A stretch of DNA of 61,396 nucleotides. Origin: Sulfurimonas sp. endosymbiont of Alviniconcha boucheti (lineage in GTDB: Bacteria; Campylobacterota; Campylobacteria; Campylobacterales; Sulfurimonadaceae). The notes beneath the pieces are model-generated. The model was not told the origin of the DNA. It was given only the letters and a program-made list of their open reading frames with translations, and did not search any database. Where the stretch lies: NCBI GenBank assembly GCA_021766785.1, contig JAICBP010000084.1, positions 437,951 through 499,346 on the forward strand. The letters are read 5' to 3'. This document shows positions 39,066-48,378 of this stretch, one piece after another; position 1 is the stretch's first letter, and the number at the start of each line of letters is the position of its first letter. Both the position numbers and the translations under genes were made by a program.

Positions 39066-39653
39066 ATGAAATTAGTTTTAGCTACCTCTAATAAAGGCAA
39101 AGTGAGAGAAATAAAAGCTATATGTCAAGATTTTGAGGTTATACCTTATTCTGACTTAATCCAAGAGTTTGAGATAATTGAAGATGCCCACACATTTAAA
39201 AGTAATGCTCTTCTAAAAGCTCATGCAGTTTTTGACGCGATAGGAGATGAAAATATTATAGTTATTGCTGATGATAGTGGTATAAGTGTAGATGTGTTAA
39301 ATGGTGCACCAGGAATTTATAGTGCAAGATATTCTGGAAAAGGGGCAGATGATAGAGAAAATCTCAATACTCTTATGAAAAATATAAAAGCTGCTGGAGT
39401 AGAGAGTTCACCTGCTTACTATACTGCAGCTATAGCTATCGTTACAAAAGATGTCGAGAGAACTGTACATGGGTGGATGCATGGAACGGCGTTAACACAA
39501 GCAAGAGGAGATGGAGGATTTGGATATGATCCGATGTTTATACCACTAGGGCATAAAAAAACGCTAGGTGAATTAGATGATGCAGTAAAAAGAGAACTCT
39601 CTCATCGCTCCAAGGCACTAAACCTTGCTAAAAAAATCTTAAAAATCCTCTAA
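39066..39653 (+). CDS. rdgB: Non-canonical purine NTP pyrophosphatase (RdgB/HAM1)
   Basis: A 195-residue house-cleaning enzyme that hydrolyses dITP, ITP and XTP. The N-terminal LVLATSNKGKVREIKAI, the acidic ADDSGISVDVLNGAPGIYSA, RYSGKGADD and GDGGFGYDPMFIP, and HRSKAL near the end, are all diagnostic. An AAGGAAAAG ribosome-binding site precedes the start. It converges on uppP with an 8-base gap. Confidence 0.94.
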   Translation: MKLVLATSNKGKVREIKAICQDFEVIPYSDLIQEFEIIEDAHTFKSNALLKAHAVFDAIGDENIIVIADDSGISVDVLNGAPGIYSARYSGKGADDRENLNTLMKNIKAAGVESSPAYYTAAIAIVTKDVERTVHGWMHGTALTQARGDGGFGYDPMFIPLGHKKTLGELDDAVKRELSHRSKALNLAKKILKIL

Positions 39654-39661
39654 TTTCAAGT

Positions 39662-40432
39662 TTAGTTAAAGAGAAGGAGTAAGACAAGACCGAAGATAAT
39701 TCTATAAATTCCAAACGCCACAAAAGTAAACTTTTCTAAGAACTTCAAAAAAAGTTTTATAGTAAGGTAAGCCACAATAAAAGAGACTGAAAAACCAATA
39801 CTAAGGTTAAGTAAGTTAGCACCATCAAACTCTTTGTAATGTTTAAGAATATCATGAACAGTTACTGCACTCATCACAGGAAAAGCAAGGAGGAAACTAA
39901 ACTCAGCACTTGCTTTACGACTCAAACCAACAAGAAGAGCACCTATAATGGTAGAACCAGCACGACTAGTCCCTGGAATAAGTGCAAATATCTGTGTGAA
40001 ACCAATAACTAGAGACTGTTTTATAGTTATATTTTCTACATTACCTAAAAGTTTTGTTTCATCTTTTATAAAGAATTTTTCAACAACAAGAAAAATAATA
40101 CCACCAATAATAAACATAACCGCTACAATGTTGATACTAAAGAGCTCTTTTATCTGATGAGAGAAAATAAATCCTATAATCGCTATAGGCAGAAATGCAA
40201 TAAATACTTTTTTCCACAAATCGATTTTTTGCAGAGTAAATTTATCTTTGTAGTTAAAGATAACCGCTAAAATGGCAGAGAATTGAATAATAACCTCAAA
40301 TGCTTTTGTAACATTAGTCTGTTTGATACCTAAAAATTCACTAGCTACAATAAGGTGACCTGTCGATGAAATAGGAAGAAATTCAGTAAATCCTTCTATT
40401 GTTCCTAAAATGATAGAACTTAATATCTCCAT
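39662..40432 (-). CDS. uppP: Undecaprenyl-diphosphatase UppP/BacA
   Basis: A 256-residue inner-membrane phosphatase recycling the lipid carrier of peptidoglycan synthesis. Both active motifs are present: GTIEGFTEFLPISSTGHLIV near the start and LIPGTSRAGSTIIGALLVGL in the centre. About eight helices are predicted. It is a single gene, convergent with rdgB. Confidence 0.94.
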   Translation of the reverse strand: MEILSSIILGTIEGFTEFLPISSTGHLIVASEFLGIKQTNVTKAFEVIIQFSAILAVIFNYKDKFTLQKIDLWKKVFIAFLPIAIIGFIFSHQIKELFSINIVAVMFIIGGIIFLVVEKFFIKDETKLLGNVENITIKQSLVIGFTQIFALIPGTSRAGSTIIGALLVGLSRKASAEFSFLLAFPVMSAVTVHDILKHYKEFDGANLLNLSIGFSVSFIVAYLTIKLFLKFLEKFTFVAFGIYRIIFGLVLLLLFN

Positions 40433-40618
40433 GTTCTTCCTTATTATATGGGTGTATCTGACTTAAAATAGCAAATAGTATTCCAAAATATTTATATTTC
40501 TAAATAGGAAACTAATGCTATGCTACTCCTATAAATCAATACCAATATTAAGTAATGCTTTTTCTATTGACAAGCTCATTTGAGAGAGATTTTATACAAA
40601 ACTTGCTATAATCATTTT

Positions 40619-41482
40619 ATGAAAAAAACTGTTATAGCACACTCTCCAGATGCCGATGATATTTTTATGTACTATGCTATTAAGTTTGGTTGGGTAGATA
40701 TGAAAGAGACTCTATTTGAGAATGTTGCTAAAGATATTCAAACACTCAATGAAGATGCTATAAATGGCGTTTATGATATAGTAGCTATTAGTTTTGCCCT
40801 CTATCCACATATAAAGAGTGAGTATGCACCTCTTCGCACTGCTGTAAGTTTTGGTGAAGGCTATGGTCCTAAACTTATAAAACGCAAGGGTGAAAAACTC
40901 AAAAAAAACTTTAAAGTTGCACTTAGTGGAAAACATACAACCAATGCAATGCTCTTTCGTATTGCCTATCCTGATGCCCGTATCACTTATATGAACTTTT
41001 TAGAGATAGAGCAGGCTGTTCTTGATGGTGAGGTTCATGCAGGTGTTCTCATTCATGAATCTATCTTAACATATAATACAGAACTTGAGGTGGAACGAGA
41101 GATGTGGGATATTTGGCAAGAGTTAGCAGGAGAAAATCTTCCTCTCCCTCTTGGTGGTATGGCTATTCGTCGCTCACTTCCCCTTACAAAAGCTATAGCC
41201 TATGAAGAAACACTTACAAAAGCTGTACAAGTAGCACGTGACCATAAAGAGAGACTCTCAAAAATGCTCATAGAAAGAGACTTAGTTCGCATAGATGCTC
41301 AAACACTCGATAAGTATCTTGAACTTTATGCAAATGATGAGTCTATCTCTCTTAGCCCTCTTCAGTATAGAGCAATAAATAAGCTTTTTGAACTTGGTTA
41401 TAAGTATGGCTTTTATGATGAACCTGTTAAGGTTGAAGATTATCTTATACCTACTGAATATATAGAACAAAGGAGAGGATAA
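40619..41482 (+). CDS. mqnD: 1,4-dihydroxy-6-naphthoate synthase (futalosine menaquinone pathway)
   Basis: A 287-residue protein of the MqnA/MqnD solute-binding fold. AHSPDADDIFMYYAIKF at the start, the Gly-rich FGEGYGPKLI, LSGKHTTNAMLFRIAYPDA and the late LPLPLGGMAIRR match MqnD, which converts cyclic dehypoxanthinyl futalosine to dihydroxynaphthoate. The start is ATG at 40619. The frame is open 13 codons upstream without family text. It is followed 3 bases later by fliQ. The futalosine route is the normal menaquinone pathway of this phylum. Confidence 0.88.
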   Translation: MKKTVIAHSPDADDIFMYYAIKFGWVDMKETLFENVAKDIQTLNEDAINGVYDIVAISFALYPHIKSEYAPLRTAVSFGEGYGPKLIKRKGEKLKKNFKVALSGKHTTNAMLFRIAYPDARITYMNFLEIEQAVLDGEVHAGVLIHESILTYNTELEVEREMWDIWQELAGENLPLPLGGMAIRRSLPLTKAIAYEETLTKAVQVARDHKERLSKMLIERDLVRIDAQTLDKYLELYANDESISLSPLQYRAINKLFELGYKYGFYDEPVKVEDYLIPTEYIEQRRG

Positions 41483-41485
41483 AAG

Positions 41486-41752
41486 ATGGAAGCAAAACTT
41501 GTTGCTCTTGGTGTAGAAACATTTAAAATAGCACTTATGCTAGCTCTTCCTGGACTTCTCACGGGAATGTTTCTCGGACTTGCAGTCTCTATCTTTCAAG
41601 CGACAACACAGATCAATGAAATGACCCTCTCTTTTATCCCAAAAATTATCGGTGTTGTTATTGTTATAGTACTTACGATGCCATGGATGCTCAACGAGAT
41701 GACAGATTTTGCACGACATGTTTTTGAGCTAATGCCTACTTTTATAGAGTAG
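41486..41752 (+). CDS. fliQ: Flagellar export apparatus protein FliQ
   Basis: An 88-residue protein with two transmembrane helices. Typical text: LALPGLLTGMFLGLAVSIFQ, then ATTQINEMTLSFIPKI. FliQ is part of the FliPQR channel of the flagellar type III export gate. It lies between mqnD and murB; fliQ next to murB is also seen in Campylobacter jejuni. Its presence shows the host builds flagella. Confidence 0.93.
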   Translation: MEAKLVALGVETFKIALMLALPGLLTGMFLGLAVSIFQATTQINEMTLSFIPKIIGVVIVIVLTMPWMLNEMTDFARHVFELMPTFIE

Positions 41753-41762
41753 ATCACTCTCT

Positions 41763-42545
41763 ATGCGTACAAAGATCATAAATTTTTCAAACTACTCTTC
41801 TTTGAAAATAGGTGGATGTTTTGAGGTTGCTCTTCTTGAAGATGACTTTTCAAATATTAATGAGTACTACCTTATAGGCTCTTGCAATAACACACTAATT
41901 GGCATAAACCCACCACCATTGATGCTACTCTCTAAAATGTACGACTATATCAAAATAGAAGATGGCGTTTTAAAGATAGGAGGAGCAACTCCTTCTGGAA
42001 AGATTGCCTCTTTCTGTAAAAAGAATAATATAGCAAACTTTGAGTTTCTCTCTCATCTTCCAGGAAAACTTGGGGGGCTTGTTTATATGAATGCAGGTCT
42101 CAAAGAGTTTGAGATTTTTAATCATCTTATTGAGATAAAAACACCAAATGGTACAGTTTTAAAAAAAAATATAGAGTATGGGTATAGATATACAGATATA
42201 ACAGTACCTATACTTGAAGCATCATTTACTCTGCAAGAAGGGTATATGCTAGAAAAAGTGGAACTATTTAAAAATATGCGAAGTAACCAGCCCTCAGAAC
42301 CAAGTGCAGGAAGTTGTTTTAAAAATCCTGTAGGAGATTATGCTGGCAGACTTATAGAAGAGGTTGGACTTAAAGGAGTAATGCGAGGTGCTATCTGCTT
42401 TAGCGAGAAGCATGCAAATTTTCTTATCAACAATGGTGGCGGAGAGTTCGAAGATGCAATCTGGCTTATAAAAGAGGCTCAAGCACGAGTCAAAGAGAAG
42501 TTTAACATCGAGCTTGAATGTGAAATAGTTATACTAGAAACGTAG
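41763..42545 (+). CDS. murB: UDP-N-acetylenolpyruvoylglucosamine reductase
   Basis: A 260-residue flavoprotein reducing enolpyruvyl-UDP-GlcNAc in peptidoglycan synthesis. The FAD-binding LSHLPGKLGGLVYMNAG and the catalytic SAGSCFKNPVGDYAGRLIEE (Ser proton donor) are visible, as are GAICFSEKHANFLINNGG and a final CEIVILET. The short form is typical of Campylobacterota. The start follows fliQ by 10 bases. The last 12 bases overlap the convergent outer-membrane gene, and degenerate copies of this 3' end recur between the following array members. Confidence 0.94.
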   Translation: MRTKIINFSNYSSLKIGGCFEVALLEDDFSNINEYYLIGSCNNTLIGINPPPLMLLSKMYDYIKIEDGVLKIGGATPSGKIASFCKKNNIANFEFLSHLPGKLGGLVYMNAGLKEFEIFNHLIEIKTPNGTVLKKNIEYGYRYTDITVPILEASFTLQEGYMLEKVELFKNMRSNQPSEPSAGSCFKNPVGDYAGRLIEEVGLKGVMRGAICFSEKHANFLINNGGGEFEDAIWLIKEAQARVKEKFNIELECEIVILET

Positions 42546-43298
42546 ATTTAGACCAGCATAAACGCCTGAAGCATTTATAACGTGAGAAAAAGCTCCTTGT
42601 ACTCTATATCCAACTTCTATAGTTGGCTTATTAGGTATAGAGGCTAGTATATAATCTACTTTTGCACGTATATCAAATCCTAGTGGTGGAATTGCCAGTT
42701 TAGCATCTGTTTCAACAACAATATTTTTTATCACGGTTTGTGCTCTACTTCGCACGTATAAAAAAGGAAAAGGTGTATCTAATAATTTCTCCTCACTATA
42801 ACCAGGAAAATTCTTTGTAGCCGATACCGTATAGGTATGTTTTAACAATCTTATTCCAAGTCCTACATCTATCATCCAAGCATTATTATCTAAAATAGTA
42901 TAATAAGGGATAAAATCATAGTGAGTAATTATAGACTTTATATTAGCAAGATCTGATGTTGTGTTAAAGTGAGCAAATTTTGATGTTTTATAGTGAGCAA
43001 AATCTGATGTTTTAATGGAATCAAAATCTCCTTGTACTTTACCTTGTTGTTCTGTTGCAGTATATTCAATTCTAATATTTGGTACAATATGGACCCAATG
43101 CTTCACTGACATCCATGCATATCCTTGTATATAAGCAGTTTCATTTGAAGTATAGGTTCTCTCCTCTTCTGTATATGAGGGGTTAATACTTGGTGAACTC
43201 ATCCATGCACCTGCACCCATCTTCATTTGTACCAAATCTGCACTTGCTATTGTAACCAAAACAGTACCAAATACAATAATTGATAATAATTTTTTCAT
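42534..43298 (-). CDS. TIGR04219-type outer-membrane beta-barrel protein, array copy 1
   Basis: 254 residues with a signal peptide (MKKLLSIIVFGTVLVTIASA) and an aromatic-ended C-terminus (SGVYAGLNLRF). Shared array phrases are MKMGAGAWMSSPS near the start, the central HYDFIPYYTILDNNAWMIDVGLGIRL split over two strands, YVRSRAQTVIKNIVVETDAK, and KVDYIL near the end. A short extra run of SDFAHYKTSKFAHFNTTSDL repeats itself internally. Good GGAGACAAAATG start. Its 3' end overlaps murB by 12 bases, so this copy most likely keeps the ancestral position. Confidence 0.85.
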   Translation of the reverse strand: MKKLLSIIVFGTVLVTIASADLVQMKMGAGAWMSSPSINPSYTEEERTYTSNETAYIQGYAWMSVKHWVHIVPNIRIEYTATEQQGKVQGDFDSIKTSDFAHYKTSKFAHFNTTSDLANIKSIITHYDFIPYYTILDNNAWMIDVGLGIRLLKHTYTVSATKNFPGYSEEKLLDTPFPFLYVRSRAQTVIKNIVVETDAKLAIPPLGFDIRAKVDYILASIPNKPTIEVGYRVQGAFSHVINASGVYAGLNLRF

Positions 43299-43416
43299 TT
43301 TGTCTCCATAAATAAGAATAGTGTATTATATCAGAGTAAATACATTTAAATTCTTAAAAAGACTCAGGCACAACTCAAAGAAATTTCAATATTGGGTTTA
43401 AATATAAAAAATTATA

Positions 43417-44127
43417 CTAAAAATATAGATTTAAACCAGCATAAACGCCTGAAGCATTTATAACATTTGAAGAATTTTCCTGTATTCTGTATCCTAGTTC
43501 TATAGTTGGATGATTAGCTATAAAGTCTAGTGTGTAATCTACTTTTGTGCGTATATCAACTCCTAGTGGTGCAATTGCCACTTTTGCATCTGACTCAATA
43601 CTAATATTTTTTATCGCAGTTTGTGCTCTAACTCGTATGTATAAAAAAGGGAAATAAAATAGTCCCCCTTCTCTACTATAACCAGAAAAAGTCCTTGTGG
43701 CTGATACTATATAACCACTCTTTATAAATTTTATACCAAGTCCTAAATCCAGGATCTTACCAGTCTTATCAAAAATATTATAATAAGGGATTAAATCAAA
43801 TTGAGTCAGTGTAGATTTTACATTAGCAAAATCTAATGTTTTAAACTTTTCAAAATCTCCTTTTACTTTACCTTCTTCTTCTGTTGAAACATACTCAAGT
43901 CTAATATTTGGTATTACAGAGACTGATTGCTTCACCGATATCCATACATATACATTTGTACTAGCAGTTTCATTCGAAATATAGGTGCTTTTTTCTTTTA
44001 TGTATGTAGTTCTAATACTTGGTGTATTCATCCATACACCCTCACCCATCTCCATATGTGTAAAATCTGCACTTACTACTGTAGCTAAGATAGTACAATA
44101 TGCAATAATTGATAGTAATTTCTTCAT
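43417..44127 (-). CDS. TIGR04219-type outer-membrane beta-barrel protein, array copy 2
   Basis: 236 residues from ATG at 44127 behind GGAG (the frame is open 13 codons further but the signal peptide begins here, MKKLLSIIAYCTILATVVSA). The barrel phrases are as in its neighbours: MEMGEGVWMNTPSIRTTYI, TQFDLIPYYNIFDKTGKIL, YIRVRAQTAIKNISIESDAK and a GVYAGLNLYF end. It is very close to copy 3 in the central part, which suggests recent duplication or gene conversion. Confidence 0.85.
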   Translation of the reverse strand: MKKLLSIIAYCTILATVVSADFTHMEMGEGVWMNTPSIRTTYIKEKSTYISNETASTNVYVWISVKQSVSVIPNIRLEYVSTEEEGKVKGDFEKFKTLDFANVKSTLTQFDLIPYYNIFDKTGKILDLGLGIKFIKSGYIVSATRTFSGYSREGGLFYFPFLYIRVRAQTAIKNISIESDAKVAIAPLGVDIRTKVDYTLDFIANHPTIELGYRIQENSSNVINASGVYAGLNLYF

Positions 44128-44238
44128 TTTTATCTCCATAAGTGTATTATAGCAAAGTAAGTACATTTAAATTCTTAAAAAGGCTTAGGCACGAATAAAA
44201 AAGAAGTTTACCATTAAACTTTAATATGAATTATCATA

Positions 44239-44952
44239 CTAAAAAGATAGATTGAGACCAGCATAAAAACCTGAAGCATTTAAAACATTATAAGCAGATC
44301 CTTGCACTCTGTAGCCTACTCCTATAGTTGGCTTATAAGGTATTAAGTCTAGTGTATAATCTACTTTTGCACGTATATCAAACCCTATGGGAGGAATTGC
44401 CACTTTAGCATCCGACTCAATACTAATATTTTTTATCGCGGTTTGTGTTTTAGCTCGTATATATAAGAAAGGAATAGGAATAGGAAAGAAGAACCCCTTA
44501 GTAGAGCCAGAAAAAGTCTTTGTAGCCGATACTGTATAGTCACTCTCTAGCAATCTTGCACCAAATCCTAAATCCAAAATCCAGTTAGTATTATCTAAAA
44601 TATTATAATAAGGTATAAGATCATACTGAGTCGTTTTATACTTTATATTAGCAAAATCTGTTGTCTTAAACTCTACAAAATCTCCTTTTATTTTACCTCG
44701 TTCTTCTGTTGAAACATACTCAAGTCTAATATTTGGTAGCAGAGAGATTAGATGCTTCACTGATACCCATGCATACCCATTTGTCGTAGCATTTTGATTA
44801 AAAATTCCAGTTTTTTTTTGTTTTGCATAGGTAAGGTTAGAAATTGGAGCATTCATCCATACACCTGCACCCATCTTAACTTGTACAAACTCTGCACTTA
44901 CTGTTGTTGCTAAAATAGTACCACATGCAAGAGTTGATAGTAATTTTTTCAA
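44239..44952 (-). CDS. TIGR04219-type outer-membrane beta-barrel protein, array copy 3 (TTG start)
   Basis: 237 residues. The signal peptide LKKLLSTLACGTILATTVSA aligns with the other copies only if the start is the TTG at 44952, which sits properly behind GGAG; the paralogues have ATG at this place. VKMGAGVWMNAPI, TQYDLIPYYNILDNTNWIL, IRAKTQTAIKNISIESDAK and GFYAGLNLSF are the shared barrel phrases. The upstream spacer is the shortest in the array. Confidence 0.82.
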   Translation of the reverse strand: MKKLLSTLACGTILATTVSAEFVQVKMGAGVWMNAPISNLTYAKQKKTGIFNQNATTNGYAWVSVKHLISLLPNIRLEYVSTEERGKIKGDFVEFKTTDFANIKYKTTQYDLIPYYNILDNTNWILDLGFGARLLESDYTVSATKTFSGSTKGFFFPIPIPFLYIRAKTQTAIKNISIESDAKVAIPPIGFDIRAKVDYTLDLIPYKPTIGVGYRVQGSAYNVLNASGFYAGLNLSF

Positions 44953-45013
44953 TTTTTTCTCCAAAAGAAATAAAGAGATGTTTTCCATCGAACTTTCATA
45001 TGAACTTATTATA

Positions 45014-45775
45014 CTAGAAAGATAGATTTAGACCAGCATAAGCACCTGAGGAATATATACTCCTTGTTGTTTTATCTTTGCTGCTATCATTGATTTCATT
45101 AAATGCTTGTATTCTATATCCTACTTCTATAGTTGGCTGAATAAAAGAGATAATATCTAATGTATAATCTACTTTTGCACGTATATCAACTCCTAGTTGT
45201 GGCATTAGTTTAGTGTCTGACTCGATGCTAATATTTGTTATTGGAGTTTGCACTCTACCTCGTACATAAAAAAGAGGAATAACACTCCATTTTGTATCAT
45301 TATGACCAGAAAAAGTCTTTGTAGCTGATACTGCATAGTCTATCTTCTGAACTTTGATGTCAAGTCCTAAATCTAATATGATCCAATTAGTATTATCTAA
45401 TATATTATAATAAGGGATAAGATCATACTGAGTCATTGTAAACTCTGCATTAGCAAAATCTAACACTTCAAAGTTTTTAAACTTTCCTTTTGCTTTACCT
45501 TGATCTTTTGTTGTAATATACTCAAATCTAATATTTGGTATTAGAGAGATTGGATGCTTTACTAACATCCATACATATCCATCTGTATTAGCAGTTTTAA
45601 TTGAAGTATAGATTCCGTCATCCACAGGAGCTAGAGAGGTGTTATATGCATATGTAAATTTGGTACTTGATCTATTCATCCATGCACCTGCACCCATCTT
45701 AACTTGTGCAAAATCTGCACTTGCTGTTGTCGCTAAAAGAGTACCACATGCAAAAGTTGATAGTAATTTTTTCAA
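45014..45775 (-). CDS. TIGR04219-type outer-membrane beta-barrel protein, array copy 4 (TTG start)
   Basis: 253 residues, again best started at a TTG (45775) that replaces the ATG of copies 1, 2 and 5 (LKKLLSTFACGTLLATTASA). It has insertions near residue 40 (NTSLAPVDDGIYTS) and before the end (NEINDSSKDKTTRS), which fall where surface loops would lie. Shared phrases are VKMGAGAWMNRSS, TQYDLIPYYNILDNTNWI and GAYAGLNLSF. Copies 4 and 5 are more alike than either is to copies 1-3. Confidence 0.82.
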   Translation of the reverse strand: MKKLLSTFACGTLLATTASADFAQVKMGAGAWMNRSSTKFTYAYNTSLAPVDDGIYTSIKTANTDGYVWMLVKHPISLIPNIRFEYITTKDQGKAKGKFKNFEVLDFANAEFTMTQYDLIPYYNILDNTNWIILDLGLDIKVQKIDYAVSATKTFSGHNDTKWSVIPLFYVRGRVQTPITNISIESDTKLMPQLGVDIRAKVDYTLDIISFIQPTIEVGYRIQAFNEINDSSKDKTTRSIYSSGAYAGLNLSF

Positions 45776-45895
45776 TTTTTTCTCCAAAAGTAATACTGAC
45801 ACATTATATCAGAGTAAATGTGCGTAAACTCTTAAAGAGGCTCAAGGCATCTCAAAAAGAAGTTTACCATTGATCCTGAGTGTGAAATAATTATA

Positions 45896-46636
45896 CTAGA
45901 AACGTAGACCTAAACCAGCATAAACACCTGAAAAATCTATACTCATCTTTGTTTTATCGTTATCGATAGAGGCATCAAATTTTTGTACTCTGTATCCTAT
46001 CTCTATTGCTGGCTGAATAATAGGCGTAATATCTAGCGTATAATCTACTTTTGCTCGTATATCATATACTGTTGAAGTACCGTTTGTTATATATTTAACA
46101 TCTGATTCAATACCAATATTTGTTATTGGGATTTGTACTCTACCTCGTACATATAAAAGAGGAATAACACTCCATGCTTTATCACTATGACCAGAAAAAC
46201 CCTTTGTTACAGATACTGTATAGTCTGTCTCTTGAATTTTTAAGTCAACCCCTAAATCTAATGTAATCCAAGCAGTATTATCTAAAATATTGTAATAAGG
46301 AATAAGATCATACTGAGTCATTGTGAACTTTGCAGTAGCCAAATTTGGTATTGTAAAATCTTTAAACCTTCCTTCTGCTTTACCTTGATCTTTCATTGTA
46401 ACATACTCAAGTCTAAGATTTGGTATTACTGGAATTGGATGCTTCACAAACATCCAGATATATCCATCTGTATTAGCAGTTTTGTCTGAAGAATAAGTTC
46501 CTTTATCTGTATATGTAAGGTTAGCATCTGGTGTATTCATCCATGCACCCGCACCCATCTCAATTCGTGCAAAATCTGCACTTGCTGTTGTAGCTAAAAC
46601 AGTACCACACGCAATAGTTGATAGCAATTTTTTCAT
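45896..46636 (-). CDS. TIGR04219-type outer-membrane beta-barrel protein, array copy 5
   Basis: 246 residues from ATG at 46636 (MKKLLSTIACGTVLATTASA signal). It is the first in transcription order. IEMGAGAWMNTPDANLTY, TQYDLIPYYNILDNTAWITL, YVRGRVQIPITNIGIESDVK and GVYAGLGLRF are the family phrases. Its 3' end is preceded by the best fossil of the murB tail. Function is unknown: such barrels are found in several marine proteobacteria, and no enzyme motif is present. Confidence 0.85.
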   Translation of the reverse strand: MKKLLSTIACGTVLATTASADFARIEMGAGAWMNTPDANLTYTDKGTYSSDKTANTDGYIWMFVKHPIPVIPNLRLEYVTMKDQGKAEGRFKDFTIPNLATAKFTMTQYDLIPYYNILDNTAWITLDLGVDLKIQETDYTVSVTKGFSGHSDKAWSVIPLLYVRGRVQIPITNIGIESDVKYITNGTSTVYDIRAKVDYTLDITPIIQPAIEIGYRVQKFDASIDNDKTKMSIDFSGVYAGLGLRF

Positions 46637-46738
46637 TTTTTTCTCCATAAGTAATAATGGTGTATTATATCAGAGTAAGTGTACTTGAATTCTTAAGAAA
46701 AGGATTTATTTAAAAAAAGGAGTAAGAAAATATACTCC

Positions 46739-46765
46739 ACCTCAGAAGAGGTAGAGGTAGAGGTA
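46739..46765 (-). terminator. Short hairpin and GAGGTA hexamer repeat past tpx
   Basis: ACCTC at 46739-46743 and GAGGT at 46748-46752 can pair around AGAA, directly followed by further GAGGTA units (three in total, 46748-46765). It lies 24-50 bases past the tpx stop. It may end tpx transcription, and the hexamer could vary in copy number. Confidence 0.35.
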
Positions 46766-46788
46766 GTTTATTAGTTAAAAGTTACTAC

Positions 46789-47292
46789 TTAACTAACAGC
46801 AGCGATTGCAGCATCATAGTTAGGTTCTTCAGTAATTTCTGGAACAATCTCTTTGTAAGTAACAATACCCTCTTCATTTACAGCAAATATTGCTCTACAA
46901 GTAACACCTGCTAAAACTGATCCACCAAGTAAAACACCATAAGCATTTGCGAAATCTTTGTTACGGAAGTCAGAAGTAACAGTTAAATCATTAATTCCTT
47001 CAGTTTGACAAAAACGTCCAGCAGCAAATGGAAGATCAAGAGAAACAATAGTTGCAGTCACATCACTAAGTGTTGCAGCTTTAGCATTGAAGTTACGAGT
47101 TTCAGTAGCACACACACCTGTGTCTAAAGAAGGAACAACGATAATAAGTTGTTTTTTACCAGTAGCTCCACCAACTACTACATCACCTAAACCATCTGAG
47201 TTTACAACAGTAATTGCTGGTGCTTTATCTCCAACATTTACTTCATTTCCTAATAATTCTACTTCTGTACCTTTAAATTTTGTTGTTGCCAT
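46789..47292 (-). CDS. tpx: Thiol peroxidase
   Basis: A 167-residue atypical 2-Cys peroxiredoxin. The peroxidatic cysteine is in SLDTGVCATETRNFN, and the resolving cysteine is in GRFCQTEGINDLTV, the Tpx spacing. ATTKFKGTEVELLGNEVNVG at the start is typical. It removes peroxides with thioredoxin as donor and adds to the peroxiredoxin at 24.4 kb. It is a single gene with AAGGAG ahead of the start. Confidence 0.94.
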   Translation of the reverse strand: MATTKFKGTEVELLGNEVNVGDKAPAITVVNSDGLGDVVVGGATGKKQLIIVVPSLDTGVCATETRNFNAKAATLSDVTATIVSLDLPFAAGRFCQTEGINDLTVTSDFRNKDFANAYGVLLGGSVLAGVTCRAIFAVNEEGIVTYKEIVPEITEEPNYDAAIAAVS

Positions 47293-47391
47293 TTGGGCTC
47301 CTTATGTTTTGTTGAGAGAAGTATATTTGAAAAAGAATGATTTTACTCTTACTTTCAAATGGAGCATTTCTAATTAAGGTTTTATTAAGTT

Positions 47392-48378
47392 TTAGAGAGT
47401 GCTTCTTGGTGAACTTTTTAACTCTGCTAAAGAAGTAAACATTTTATTTTTATACATATCTACTCCAACTCGTCCTATCATAGCCGCATTATCTGAACAG
47501 TATTTTAGTTCGCTCAAGAGGAGCTCTGCATTATAATCTTGAAGAAGGTTTTTTATTTGTGAACGAAGATATAGGTTGGCAGAAGCTCCACCAACAATGG
47601 CAAAGGTTTTTGGTCTATTTGTTTTAAAGTACTTTTTGAGTTTCATAGTCAAGTGTTTTGTTGCTATATACTCAAAAGAGGCTGCTATGTCTTGAAAGTT
47701 TGGTTTCTCTCTTTTCTCCTCTTCAAGGAGTGCTAAACGTACAGCATTTTTAAGTCCTGAGTAACTAAATGCGATAAGAGGGGATTGGTGAAGTGGTACA
47801 GTAAAGTTATGCTTAAGTCTATCACCACCTCGTGCAAGATCTTCAATAGCTGGACCTCCTGGATAGCCAAGGTGCATCATCTTTGCTACCTTATCAAAAC
47901 TCTCCCCAAAGCTATCATCCATACTCTTTGCTACTGTCTCTATCTCTGTAAGGCTTTTTACTTCCATTACCTGAGTATGTCCACCTGAAACGAGTAAAAC
48001 AGTAAGAGGAAAATGTGCCTCTTTCTCTATAAAAAGTGAGTAGATATGTCCAATAAGATGATTTACTCCGATAATGGGAATATCAAACGCCACAGCTACA
48101 GCCTTAGCCATTGTAACACCCTCTACAAGACTCACAGCAAGACCTGGTGTAGCAGTAACAGCTACCGCTTTGAGTTTTGGAAAATACTTACTCACTTGCT
48201 CAAGTATCTTTGGCAGTGCTTCAGCATGAAGACGAGCAGCGAGTTCAGGAACCACACCACCATATACACTATGCTCTAGTTCTTGACTTATTTTCTTGTG
48301 AAAGAGTAGCTTTTTTGTCGCTATCTCAGTAATCGCAATAGCACTATCATCACATGAACTCTCTATACTTAGTATCAT
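47392..48378 (-). CDS. tsaD: tRNA N6-adenosine threonylcarbamoyltransferase TsaD
   Basis: A 328-residue ASKHA-fold enzyme making t6A37 in ANN-decoding tRNAs. The start [16 protein letters not shown], the metal-binding [42 protein letters not shown] and SGLKNAVR identify it. [13 protein letters not shown] near the end is also standard. It is essential housekeeping, with 100 bases between it and the tpx start. Confidence 0.95.
   Translation of the reverse strand: MILSIESSCDDSAIAITEIATKKLLFHKKISQELEHSVYGGVVPELAARLHAEALPKILEQVSKYFPKLKAVAVTATPGLAVSLVEGVTMAKAVAVAFDIPIIGVNHLIGHIYSLFIEKEAHFPLTVLLVSGGHTQVMEVKSLTEIETVAKSMDDSFGESFDKVAKMMHLGYPGGPAIEDLARGGDRLKHNFTVPLHQSPLIAFSYSGLKNAVRLALLEEEKREKPNFQDIAASFEYIATKHLTMKLKKYFKTNRPKTFAIVGGASANLYLRSQIKNLLQDYNAELLLSELKYCSDNAAMIGRVGVDMYKNKMFTSLAELKSSPRSTL

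Larger units (their letters stand above)
42497..46700 (-). repeat. Tandem array of five outer-membrane barrel genes with duplicated spacers
   Basis: Five paralogues lie head to tail. Spacers repeat too: a TATTATATCAGAGTAA-like block upstream of copies 1, 2, 4 and 5 (near 43323, 44145, 45800 and 46663). Before each gene end a block resembles the murB 3' end, best at 45851-45905, where TGTGAAATA-TTATACTAGAAACGTAG is nearly the same as the real murB tail at 42520-42545. Weaker copies precede the other gene ends. The duplicated unit therefore ran from the murB tail through the gene and its upstream spacer. Confidence 0.8.
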
